Shown here: positions 54,720 through 64,000 of the stretch, piece by piece
Position numbering within the stretch: the stretch's first letter is position 1
How the letters are laid out: the number at the start of each line of letters is the position of its first letter
NCBI GenBank assembly: GCA_910574455.1
Contig: CAJSYZ010000010.1
Span: 2,694,770-2,758,769 of the forward strand
Source: Trichaptum fuscoviolaceum
Taxonomy: Eukaryota > Basidiomycota > Agaricomycetes > Hymenochaetales > Trichaptaceae
DNA length: 64,000 nucleotides
Direction of reading: 5' to 3'
Notes under the pieces: model-generated
Seen by the model: only the letters and a program-made list of their open reading frames with translations
Databases searched by the model: none
Told to the model about the DNA's origin: nothing
Program-made: the position numbers and the translations under genes

Positions 54720-56825
54720 ATGATCAAGGCAAAGATCCGCGCAATGGTCTTATCTGATGGCATTTCCCTCGTGTCCACGGCTGTGCTTCTACATCTAATC
54801 TACTGGGGAGCTTCTCTCATTGCAATCGGCCAAAAGGCGGCACATCATTCGGAGCTAGTAAAGGACGATGCAATACATTCAGTAAGTTCTCAATGCACAC
54901 GCTCACACTATATAGCCAAACTCACGCATTGCCCTCTACCCTCATTAGCTTGCGCAATTCGCACTCTCGTCTTTGCGCTGCCGGATTGTTTCACTCTGCG
55001 TCATGCTTCTCATCCTCGCATTCCTGTTCCTTTTCCGACACTATGGCACCAGCGCCGCCCCTGTAGCTGCTTCAACACACTCAGTCGACCCTTCAGGTTA
55101 CGACATATCAGTTCACGTCCGTGACGATTGTCCTGCTATTGCTTGCCCTGGTCGCTCTGTGTGGGATATTGTCTGGAGCTGTCTGGCGACAACCTTCGCG
55201 GTCACATGGGTTTCCGTGCATCCAAATGTACCACACCTTCAAGAAACTAGCTGGATGTTGCGGAGACGTCGGATATTCTTGATGTGCCTCGCATTACTCG
55301 CACCCGAGGTCATGATTATGTGGGCATTCAAGCAATGGAGAGAGGCGGTGATAATAAAGGAGACTATCAATAGAGCACGTCCAAAGTCATGTTCGTGACT
55401 TCTGGTTTATTATCTTATAACTTATGATATACTCACATTATAATAGGCCGGCCTTGGACTATGACTCATTCTCACTTTCTTCAAATGAGAGGCTTCAAAC
55501 TGAGCATAGCCGTAGAAGAGAAATTCATCCTCGTAACTCCGGATCAAGGATATCTGTGTCAAATGAACGGGATTGACATTTGGGAAATTCCTCTTGATCT
55601 CGTCATGTTCACCATTCTTTTGGAAAGGGGCAAGATAAGCTTCCCAGACGTAAGCGAGGAGGAAATCAATGACCGGAGTAAAGGCGATGTACTTACGAAA
55701 GGCATTGCTCTCTTACAAATCACCTGGTTCATTGTCCAGCTCATCGCACGCGCAAGCCAGCACTTGACAATCACCGAAATTGAGCTTACGACGGCAGCAT
55801 TGGCAGGACTCAACAGTATCATGTATCTTTTCTGGTGGAGCAAGCCACTCGATGTCCGATTTCCGATTGCCGTTCGCACGAGGCAGTTAGAGAGGTTACT
55901 TGTAGCGAAGGAGGGGGAACCCATCAAGGACGAGGACAAGTGGTTGTTTCTACCCTACGCTGACGGAAGCTATTTCATTAAGAACTTTCAGATGTGGCGA
56001 TATCTGAGAAGTCAGTGCAAGCCACCAAACATCGATACAGCAAACCTTGCAAGAAGGATCAGAGACTCCAATTATTTGACATTTCGTTCCTTGTCTCAAT
56101 ATCTTCTCATCACTTTACGCACAACATGCGATACTGTGCGATCAGTGTTCAATAACTCCACCAATCGGGAAGCAGGGGTCTCTTTCGCCTGGCGCCGGAT
56201 CGTCAAATGGGTATGGATGATCTGCGAACGTTTTGTGATCTATCTGTTCTACTTTCCATATGTCCTTATGTTCCTCCCAACGAAGAGCATTCTTCGCCCC
56301 GACTTGCTTCATGAAGTCGAAGGATTTCACGATGCAAAGGACAAGATGCACTCCAGCTCGGCTCTTCAGACACTCTTCGATGCGGCATACTTAAGATGGT
56401 GCATGGATATAATATTTAATTGCAAGTCAGGATACGCGAGAAGAAGACCATTCTTGGTCTTTTCTTCTTTAGCAGGTGCCGTATTTGGGTCGATCCACTG
56501 TGCCGCGTGGCATTCTGATTTCCCTTCTTCGGTTGAGCGGTTCCTTTGGCAGGCGGCGTCTCTGTCCATCGTCGGGATTTGTCTTTGTATCATTACAGGA
56601 ATCCCACTGTATACTTACGTTCTGGATAAATGGCCTGTGTTTCCCTCTAATGGGTTTGGGGACAACTTCTGGATGGCATGCGCAACGTCTTTGCAGGCAT
56701 TTCCAGCCATTGTGTATTCGACTGCCCGAATCTCTCTCCTCGTTCTCTCCCTCCTTTCTCTCCGCCGCCTTCCTCCCTCCGCACTCGAGACCGTTTCATG
56801 GACGAAGATGATTCCTCACGTTTGA
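54720..56825 (+). CDS. Multi-membrane family protein, copy C (intact)
   Basis: Exons 54720-54881, 54949-55390 and 55447-56825; introns 67 and 56 bp (phases 0 and 1). 660 residues. Hydrophobic segments in order: LLILAFLFLFRHYG; VWDIVWSCLATTFAVTWVSV; IFLMCLALLAPEVMIMWAF; GIALLQITWFIVQLIAR; TTAALAGLNSIMYLFWWSKP; a mid segment near FVIYLFYFPYVLMFLP; then FGSIHCAAWH, SIVGICLCIITGIPLY and ISLLVLSLLSLRRLPPSA. The WWSKP and HSHFLQMRGF motifs mark an expanded Agaricomycete family without assigned function. Serves here as the reference for copies A and B. Confidence 0.85.
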
Positions 56826-57550
56826 TTGTGGTATTTGTATTTTCTTAATATGCGATGAAGTTTTACTTACACGTTTATGCTTAGCAAACTTCGTTGACTA
56901 TCTGTCAACTCACTTGTGTTACTTCGTCTGCATAACAAATAAGACAGATCTCACGCTAAATCACATTATGGGATGAAACAAGAACTAAATGGTAGAATGG
57001 AGGTATAAAAATAGCTTCCATATTGATCCGTGCTGTGTTCAATGTATTTCCTCGTCAATCGCAAGTTTAAAGCAAGCCATTGTTCCACAATACCTTATCA
57101 CAGGCCTGCTTCAATTCTTCTTCTCCCTATCCTCATGAGGAATACAAAGATGTCGAACACTAAAAACGCACAAATTGTGCCTCTCTCACTTTCTACTCAG
57201 ATGAGGAGAATACATAAGCCCGGCATACGAATGTTTGCATTCCTCGAAGGTCTTGATCAGTAATGCACCTTGCATTGTGACGAGAAATGGCGGGCATCTG
57301 GGAAAGCCGGACAAGGGCTCAGCAGATCGTATGATACTGTATATAATATGTGCAGATGACAAGGCAGACTAGGTGGCACCAATGCATTGCACACCATAAG
57401 AGCTCATCAATCCGATAGGTCATCGTGAGTGCAACAGCACATGACAGCACATTGCGGAGACGTATAAAATCAGGTCTGTCTAGTCTAATGTGCAAGCATC
57501 AATCCGCCAAAACTACTCATACGTGACTACGCTCAGATTCCTGCCCTAAA
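56826..57550. other. Intergenic, no gene recognised
   Basis: Spacer between two plus-strand genes. Short frames only. Confidence 0.4.
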
Positions 57551-58805
57551 ATGGTCTACTATCTCAGTTTCAAGTCAGTCAAAGATAGTATAGAGGCCGC
57601 CGAGTCTGTGGAAGACACTATCAACTACTGGAAAACGATTCTGTCCTTATATTTTTCTGCAACAAAAGGTTTCAGCTTAATACAACCACAATCCAGAGAG
57701 GATGTGATTGTCCTTAGGTTTCCTCGCCTACCGCAGAGTCCAGACCTACTTCAACATGACTTACAATGCGTCATCATGGTCTCCGCACAACACAAAGACC
57801 GGCCAGCTTGTAAAGACGAGGAGAGTGATGCATATACGTATCTGATGGATTTGGATCGCGAATCTCATGGTAGAGAATCTTTTGGAATTTCTACTTCAGG
57901 CTCAAGCTTCTCGCTATTCAAGGTTGTAGGGAAAAGACTCTATAGTCTTATTCCTACTTCAAACCTAGCAGAGACAATTGTAGGGAAAATTCTGGAACGC
58001 AAATTCAAGGAAATGTGCGAAGCATCTGACGAAAATAGATGCAAAGTCATAACACAATCAGCTGATGATATATACATCACGCCGAATTTGAGTGACTCAG
58101 ATGGTGCTTTCTCTACCACGGAGCTCTTCGATACACTTCTAGTCACAAGCTCTACAAGGTTTACAAACAACTTTCGAAGGGCGGGATATGAGGACCTAAT
58201 AAGACGCGCCGACGGATCTCTTGAAGGAAGTCATGCATGTTGGAAGGCCGTTCTATCGTGTATCATTCCAAAGGATAGTGGAATCAGCACGGGATTTATT
58301 GAAAATGCAGGGATTCTCACCCTTAACTATACCCTCACACCCTCGAGAGTACAGCCACCAGTGACTGTATCAACATCGCGGTGTCTGTTAATGGTTAAAT
58401 TATATAAACAGCCACAGTGGGATGTGTTGGCTAGTAACATCTATACGTTACTCAAGATGACCGTGGCACCAGGAAGTAATGATGGAAAAATCCACGGTAT
58501 GCTTGCCTACGGAACACAGTTTTGCTTTTCCAAGTACGCGGAAACGACAACTTTCACTACCTGATGGGGTACCATCAAATCTTAGAGATTTACTCAACGA
58601 CGGTGCACTACGTGAGAGGTTTGAGGGATACAAGAATGGAATTATGACGCAGGGCATCATAGCTTTGGCTCAAGGTCGTGGCGATATTAGTACCAGAGTG
58701 CATGACACAGGCAATTCAAACGCAGATATCCATCCCTGCGCTGAGGATAGCCTTGAGCTTCCACATGAGAATGAGCTATGCAAGGAGGAACACACTTCTT
58801 CTTAA
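57551..58805 (+). CDS. SFGI-motif family protein with two domain copies
   Basis: Two exons, 57551-58533 and 58586-58805, over a 52-bp intron (GTACGC donor, CTGAT branch, CTTAG acceptor); 400 residues. Without this intron the frame would stop at 58562-58564 and the coding-like downstream frame would look frameshifted. The N-terminal domain has TINYWKTILSLYF, QPQSREDVIVL and ESFGISTSGSSFSLFKVVG. A second domain follows: SHACWKAVLSCII, RCLLMVKLYKQPQW and KIHGMLAYGTQFCFSK. The protein therefore looks like an internal duplication of the domain found once in the genes at 4004, 5968 and 53551. Function unknown. Confidence 0.7.
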
Positions 58806-59373
58806 AGTGCCCCGGATCGTCCACGTGCACTTGGAACATTATCATAAAACAGAGGGGAGGGACAGCGCTTCAGCATTGTACACTGGCATCAGATACAATA
58901 CATACTTGATACTGTGCGTGAACCGAGCTATACTACCCCATGGATTGGATTATGCGCATATTGTGTGATAACTGCAGTAGACATGTAATGTTTCGAGTAC
59001 AGAGAAGATATTTCCAATCCGGATTTCGGAGGGTGTTGCGGTGACAGTGCAAAATTTAGATTTGAACTCCGCTTGAAACTGAAAACAGATCAGCAACTTC
59101 AGCATGCCTTGGTCTACTTACCACCTCACAGCGGTGTCTAAAGCCTCTTACTCCTTGTCACGAACCATCTAACCTATAAATGATGCATCATGGGGGTTCA
59201 GCTTAATCTGCACTATCGGATGGTCGGCCTTAACAAATGTCGCCATTCCACATCAACCTAATTCAATAGACCATTCGATATTTTTGGCGACAGGCTCTTG
59301 TACCTTGTGGACCTTATCTCCTGCTTCACACCTCCTATTTTCCTGCAAACGAAGTATCACACTACGCTCGACG
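58806..59373. other. Intergenic, no gene recognised
   Basis: Holds the presumed promoter of the methyltransferase gene. No specific site identified. Confidence 0.4.
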
Positions 59374-60494
59374 ATGGTCAGCATCACGCGAGAGCTCCCC
59401 GTTCCACCAAGGCCTGCAGACCCTCTCAACACTGCGCTTTTCAAGCCATCTGCGGCGGAGCTGGAGTTTCTGAAAAGGTCTGTGTCAGAAAGTGAAGAGG
59501 AGATAAAGAAGAAGGTCGTTGAGGCTCAGAATGAGTGAGTGGTGGCGTCGTTCTCGGAGGAGGCTGTTTGCTGAGTGGGTGGTTGGTTGTCGCTGTGGGC
59601 AGAACATAGTGAGTCAACCAAAGCTTCCTTGCGTGCAATACAGGTTCTGAAAGCCGACCTGCAGCGAGCACTACCCATATCCATGCATCCGAGCGTTCCA
59701 CTTCACGAACCTGATCATGTCGTCCAACCCGATCTATCCGTCAGTCCTCGATGCCGGAAAGAACGGCAACACCTATTTCCTCGACCTCGGATGCTGCAGT
59801 ACGCTCCTTCGCCACCATCTTTGTAATGGACATCGATACTGACCTTCCTTCTTGCCTTTTTGTGCAGTGGGGACAGATGTGCGGAAGCTTGTCCTCGACG
59901 GTTACCCTGGCAACAACGTCGCCGGGTGCGACCTCCGACAGACCTTCATCGACGCCGGGTTCAAGCTCTTCGGGGACAAAGCGACCAGCCCGATCACCTT
60001 CTTGACAGGCGACATCTTCGCGCTATCTCTGCAACCAACAGCTTTGCCACCATCAGTCCCGTTCAAGGATGTAACGACTTTGGAGGACATGAAAGGCCGG
60101 CTAAGCCACATCTACGCGGGTGCTTTGTTCCACCTGTTCAACGAGGACACACAGTACGCCATTGCAATTCGGCTGGCGCTTCTTCTGAGAGACGGTGCTG
60201 GTGGGGTCATATTTGGGAGACACCAGGGAAAGGAGGAAGCTGGTGTGCTCGATGATGGAATGGGCAGGTACGTCTCTCAAACATTTTAAAAGTTACTTGA
60301 ACTAACTCCTGCACAGAGAACGATACGGTCACAGTGCAGAGACATGGCCACTTATGTGGAAGAAAGTCTTCACAGAGCTCAAGGGCGAGGACTTTGCTAA
60401 GGAGCATGTCGTCGTCGATGCACGATTTCTGGCTGTTCCGCTCGGCACAGCGCTGGTACGCAGGTGGCTCTTCTGGAGTGTATCCATCGTATGA
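59374..60494 (+). CDS. SAM-dependent methyltransferase-like protein
   Basis: Four exons, 59374-59534, 59665-59798, 59868-60267 and 60317-60494, all with consistent phases; 290 residues. The second acceptor is CTGCAG at 59661-59664, since an earlier AG would bring in a stop. Shows YPYPCIRAFHF; NTYFLDLGCC then MGTDVRKLVLDG (SAM-binding region, interrupted by intron 2); GCDLRQTFIDAGFKLF (acidic residue of motif II); ITFLTGDIFA; HIYAGALFHLF; LLLRDGAGGVIFGRHQG; ERYGHSAETWPLMWKKVF; and a terminal LFWSVSIV. This matches a fungal methyltransferase family often found near secondary-metabolite genes. Substrate unknown, and no biosynthetic gene is adjacent. Confidence 0.85.
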
Positions 60495-61915
60495 TCTGGA
60501 TGTACGCCTCATGGCATGTCTCGTTCGCTGGACATAATTAAACATGATTCATTGAATCTCTTTCAAACGTCTGTTCTTGTACAAAGCCTGCCTCAGTACC
60601 GGCCGTTCTCGGAAGCAGTTCGGGCCTTCTTGCCATAAGAGGCCGAATTAAGGTGATAATTTGATACGAAGTAGGAAGCGGCCTTATTATCTTAGGGTCA
60701 CAGTACACGCATTCGGAACGTTCTAGTATCCTTTGCCGCTTGCTCAGACTTCACCTTTACGACCACTGGAGGCTCATACTGAAGGCGATTAAGTGTCTAG
60801 AAAGCTTTCTTACCTCAGTAAGTCGTGTCCGGCTGAGCGCTTCGTTATGCGAGCACGATACGCAGCAAAGCCCATGAAAACAGCTCTCTTCCCGACCACC
60901 GTCTACTCAGTTCAGCGCACTCTCATAGAATGCAATCTTCTCAAGCCACCAACGACTTCTTGGTCTCTTTAGCTTCCTTAGATGTGCAAGCCATGCCGGA
61001 GAACGATTGAATGTTCATTATGGTCTTTTGCGACTTGCGAGATCTGCTGATGCTCTCCCCTATCTTCAGGCGAACGCAATCTCACTCTTAGATCGCGAAC
61101 CCGGATCTCCGTGCACTCTTTCTCAGACATGAAAGCTCCTCCGCCGGCTCGCGTCCATTAGGCCAATCTGGATTGGACAACTGTGCTCGCACGATCAAGC
61201 ACGCACCCAAAGCTGTCTATCCGCACACTAACTGGCCGCAGCTACGTGAGCCTGTCATCCGAACCACCCGGCGCTACAACAATTGCGTTTAGTTACACCG
61301 CCGTGAGTCACTCGCGGCGTAGTTGAATCCTTGACAGAGAATATGATTGTGAACACGGAAGTGATGGTAAGCTGCACAAATGCGGCCGCGAGTTGCTCCT
61401 GCTCCCTCGGTGGACAGCATTTGTTCATACAGTAGCCCAGTGGCAATATAAAGTACTAAATCGTGTTGAGGGCTTTGTGTCTTCAGGAAACACACGTGCT
61501 GTGTTTTTGGTTATGTTTGCCTGAACGCCAATGTTTTTTCCCATATCCTGAGCAAGTCTCTGGATAATGAAGTCAAATACAATGAATGCTAATCACCATT
61601 TGAGCAACAGTTTGGCATTCTTAATACTATAGAGTACTGAAAATAATTATTCTTTCATTCTTTGACGACCCACTGTTGGGAAAGCGTTTAGGAATGTCCG
61701 ATATCCAAAAATGCAATCATGGAGGCATCCTCGTTAAACATCTTTGCTTTGTGCACATCTTGCCGCACCCATGGGCCGCTATTGGATACTAAGGAGCAAG
61801 ACAAATACCTCGATTTCCCCATATTTATCAAAAATCTGCCTTATCATGTATATGTAAGTTTACTGTCTATGAGATCATATGTATCCCAAGCAGTCAAGAA
61901 TTTATCCTCTTCTAT
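60495..61915. other. Gene-poor region
   Basis: About 1.4 kb between the methyltransferase and the convergent kinase-like gene. Only short frames; nothing recognised. Confidence 0.4.
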
Positions 61916-63058
61916 CTACAAATTAATGCCATGTTCAAGTGCTAGTTGTCGCTGCCTTTCAAAAAACCCAACTTTAAAAACTCCATCCCGGATCAGCTCA
62001 TCTTCCGCTAAACGATTGAGTAAATCGGGTTTGATCGGGCCCCTAATAGATTGTTCAAAGTCAATGATGCGACAGGCGAACGTCCTATCCGTTCGCTTTG
62101 ATTTCTCTCCAGGAATCGCAGAGGGAGAAGTGAGCACGGCGCAGATGTTATTGAAGTTGACGTCATAATGGTTGATACCAAAGTGTGCCAGCTCGTCGTA
62201 CGCAGCGTACACTTCGTCGCTATGAATAGGGAAATGAGCAATATAATCACATTCAGCAGTAGATACACGCACCTTATCTCTTGAGGGATGATCCCATATT
62301 CGTCCTGGTGCTTCTCCAGATATACAGGACCCAGTCGCTCGAGTAACAGCAACGTCACGCATCTCTTATTTTCGAGTCGTGTGAGAATCTCCCTATTCGT
62401 AGGATTTTCTACGAAGGTTCCTATCCCTCTCCAGCGGTACGATTCCTCCAGCTGCGGGTTGTCATCGTAGACTTCTTCTCTGTCTTCTGTATCATCCCAG
62501 GCCCGTGGAATGATCTCCATATCACTTGGAATGTCTGCTACGAAAAGGCCAAAGCATCGTGGAACAACAACACCCTGAATGGTCTGCATCTCATCGTACA
62601 TCCAAGCCTCGCGAGCAATAAGTTTATTGCGGCGTTCAATCGAGAACTTACAAGCGAGGGGCGGGATGCGCACAGGACGTCCATCAGGTCCCTGTACATT
62701 CTTAGGGGTCTTCATTGCATAGACGAGGCCGGAGTAACCTGATCCAAGCTCGCTAGAACGCGAGAGTTCAAGGTCCAAATTCAAGGATGGAGGTAGGTTA
62801 ACGAGAGGCCGAACTAAGCGAGGCTCCTCATTCAAAGTAGAGTTGTCAAACACAAAGTCCAGGGGAAGGTCTAGTCTTTCGAGTCGGAGGGTCTTAGACT
62901 TGTTCGTTTTGCCTTCGAATATATTTCTAATAGTGATTGAACGGACGTCAATCATAGACTATATGGATCATATTAGCTGACAAATTGTGTCTAGTTTTAA
63001 TGAGGCTCACTAAGTACCGAACACCTGCTTGAGCTACGTCTTCTGGTATATGATCCAT
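61916..63058 (-). CDS. Kinase-like protein with retained HxD..N catalytic loop
   Basis: Three exons, 63058-63011, 62958-62273 and 62219-61916, introns 52 and 53 bp; 345 residues. Exon 1 (MDHIPEDVAQAGVRYL) was found by homology with the 10065 gene, whose exon 1 ends SSVRYL at the same phase. N-lobe: LGSGYSGLVYAM (glycine loop), PPLACKFS (candidate ATP Lys), REAWMYDEMQ (candidate helix-C Glu). Hinge-like TLLLLERLGP. Catalytic loop INHYDVNFNN fits HxD followed by Asn at the fifth position after Asp, and the next motif is DFE rather than DFG. It may therefore retain activity, unlike the gene at 10065. Target unknown. Confidence 0.8.
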
Positions 63059-63819
63059 TACCGACATAAAGAAGTGTGTCTTGACTTAAAATATCTTGCA
63101 AAAGTCTGTGGAGTGAGAGTTGGGGGGGGGGGGGCACTGAGAATCAGTTGAATAGTTGCAAGCCAGTTGCCAGTGAAGAGTCTCTGTAACGACTAGTACG
63201 ACTTAATCAGAAGTAAGTAATTCGAGAAGATCTGTAGGTGACTAGCTCAATTCATGGAAATATCGAAGCCTATCAGCATGTTAGTGAAAGAAAGAGGCAA
63301 CGCGGCAGCCGTACTGCAGCGTGAGATGAACCAGTGACACGTGTCTCTCGTTCGCACGCCGTGACACTGCCAGTGGCATTGAACCGCCGTGACCACTGAG
63401 CCGAAGCTCCTGATTTCAAGGACTTTCAAACTGCTAACTCTCCATGCTCTGTTTTGGCTGCCACGGTCAAAGATCCTCCATTTACATTCTAAGGGGCCCG
63501 AGCTCGACTGAAAGCCTTCCAATCTGTCGCATGTTGGATGTTGGTTTTTGGAGAAGTGCTCCGGATCGTTTCGTCTCCAGATGCTTCAAGATGACCAATG
63601 GGTCTGCTTGTCCTTCTGGTCCTCGCTTACGTCTCTCGTCTCGCTTATACGCAGAGTTGGAAAGGAGATGCTGTGGTCGTGAGCGGGTCGCATCGTCATT
63701 TTACTGTGTTTGGCCTGTGAGTTAACACCTTTCCTTCGAAATTCCACAGTGCTTGTCGCCACTTAAACCACTTACACGTATGGATCGAGCTGATGATCTA
63801 ACTAAGATACTCATGCCAT
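63059..63819. other. Intergenic
   Basis: Upstream of the kinase-like gene. Includes the poly-G run at 63122-63135. No complete gene was seen. Confidence 0.4.
63122..63135 (+). repeat. Poly-G homopolymer (14 nt)
   Basis: Run of fourteen G. Length may be unreliable in the assembly; G-quadruplex formation is possible. Confidence 0.8.
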
Positions 63820-63965
63820 CAGGGGCCATATCTTCACCTATTCAACGAGGGCACTGCAACTCTGCCAGCGCTTCTTCTGAAAGATGGACCCGGTTTAAAC
63901 TTATCTAAGAGACACAAAGGGGATGGAGAAGCTGCTGTTCTTGGTGATGGAATGGAGCAGGTTCG
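63820..63965 (+). pseudogene. SAM methyltransferase relic 2
   Basis: Matches exon 3 of the intact gene: GGCCATATCTTCACCTATTC corresponds to the GALFHLFNE segment, followed by a region like LALLLRDG..GRHQGKEEA and GATGGAATGG before a GT donor. Internal deletions and shifts are visible. May continue past the window end. Confidence 0.6.
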
Positions 63966-64000
63966 TCCGTATTGTTTTCTTTTCACTGCCTTGAATCAGT

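Larger units (their letters stand above)
52800..56825 (+). repeat. Right arm of the inverted segmental duplication
   Basis: Matches the left arm (7880-423, minus) in order: coding-like segment, shared promoter, SFGI-family gene, promoter, membrane gene. It is more compact and its genes are intact, so it may be closer to the ancestral arrangement. Confidence 0.75.

Noticed and set aside
58479..58805. Independent 108-codon gene
   Set aside because: Better explained as exon 2 of the 57551 gene through a 52-bp intron.
60600..61500. Short frames between the methyltransferase and kinase-like genes
   Set aside because: None shows a family motif, splice-supported extension or paralog.

Overview
The window looks like nuclear DNA of a filamentous basidiomycete, probably Agaricomycetes. 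The evidence is 52-111 bp introns with GT..AG ends and CTAAC/CTGAT branch sites, several lineage-typical gene families (a WWxKP multi-membrane family, a kinase-like family, an SAM methyltransferase family), and fungal Ty1/copia and Ty3/gypsy retrotransposons. No bacterial-style operon, CRISPR array, rRNA or convincing tRNA gene was seen. Splice models were derived by hand from reading frame, splice signals and comparison of paralogs.

Layout. (1) 0.4-14 kb is an accessory gene region: a multi-membrane protein gene broken by in-frame stops, two genes of an unnamed small family sharing an SFGI..G..F..FK motif, tandem degenerate and intact kinase-like genes, and a 638-bp element with 63-bp terminal inverted repeats and 9-bp target duplications (MULE-like). 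(2) 14.0-44.6 kb is a four-level nest of LTR retrotransposons, each with a perfect 5-bp target duplication: copia-A (host target GGATG) holds gypsy-B (GACGC), which holds an array C of a gag-only element (TCGAC), whose first LTR holds copia-D (GGATG). Array C is LTR-int-LTR-int-LTR-int-LTR with a period of about 4.05 kb. Copia-D has LTRs that read as identical and one uninterrupted 1433-codon polyprotein, so it may be active. (3) 44.6-64 kb is a second accessory region: a kinase relic that was the target of copia-A, two more multi-membrane genes, a 49-residue secreted Cys-rich peptide, a two-exon gene of unknown function, two more SFGI-family genes, an intact four-exon methyltransferase plus two methyltransferase relics, and a kinase-like gene.

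The two gene regions are related. About 0.4-7.9 kb (minus strand) and 52.8-56.8 kb (plus strand) are diverged inverted copies of one segment, interrupted by different insertions.

The most striking signal is in the gypsy-B / element-C pair. Just inside each 5' LTR is an 11-nt primer-binding site that does not resemble a tRNA 3' end but is exactly complementary to 11 nt inside the element's own LTR, about 33 nt downstream of a TATA-like GATAAATA. The one base that differs between B and C is compensated on both sides. This is what Tf1/sushi-type self-priming predicts, and it suggests C (zinc knuckles only, no pol) is a non-autonomous partner of B-type elements. The copia elements instead carry an 11-nt site matching the anticodon arm of initiator tRNA-Met, as in half-tRNA priming.
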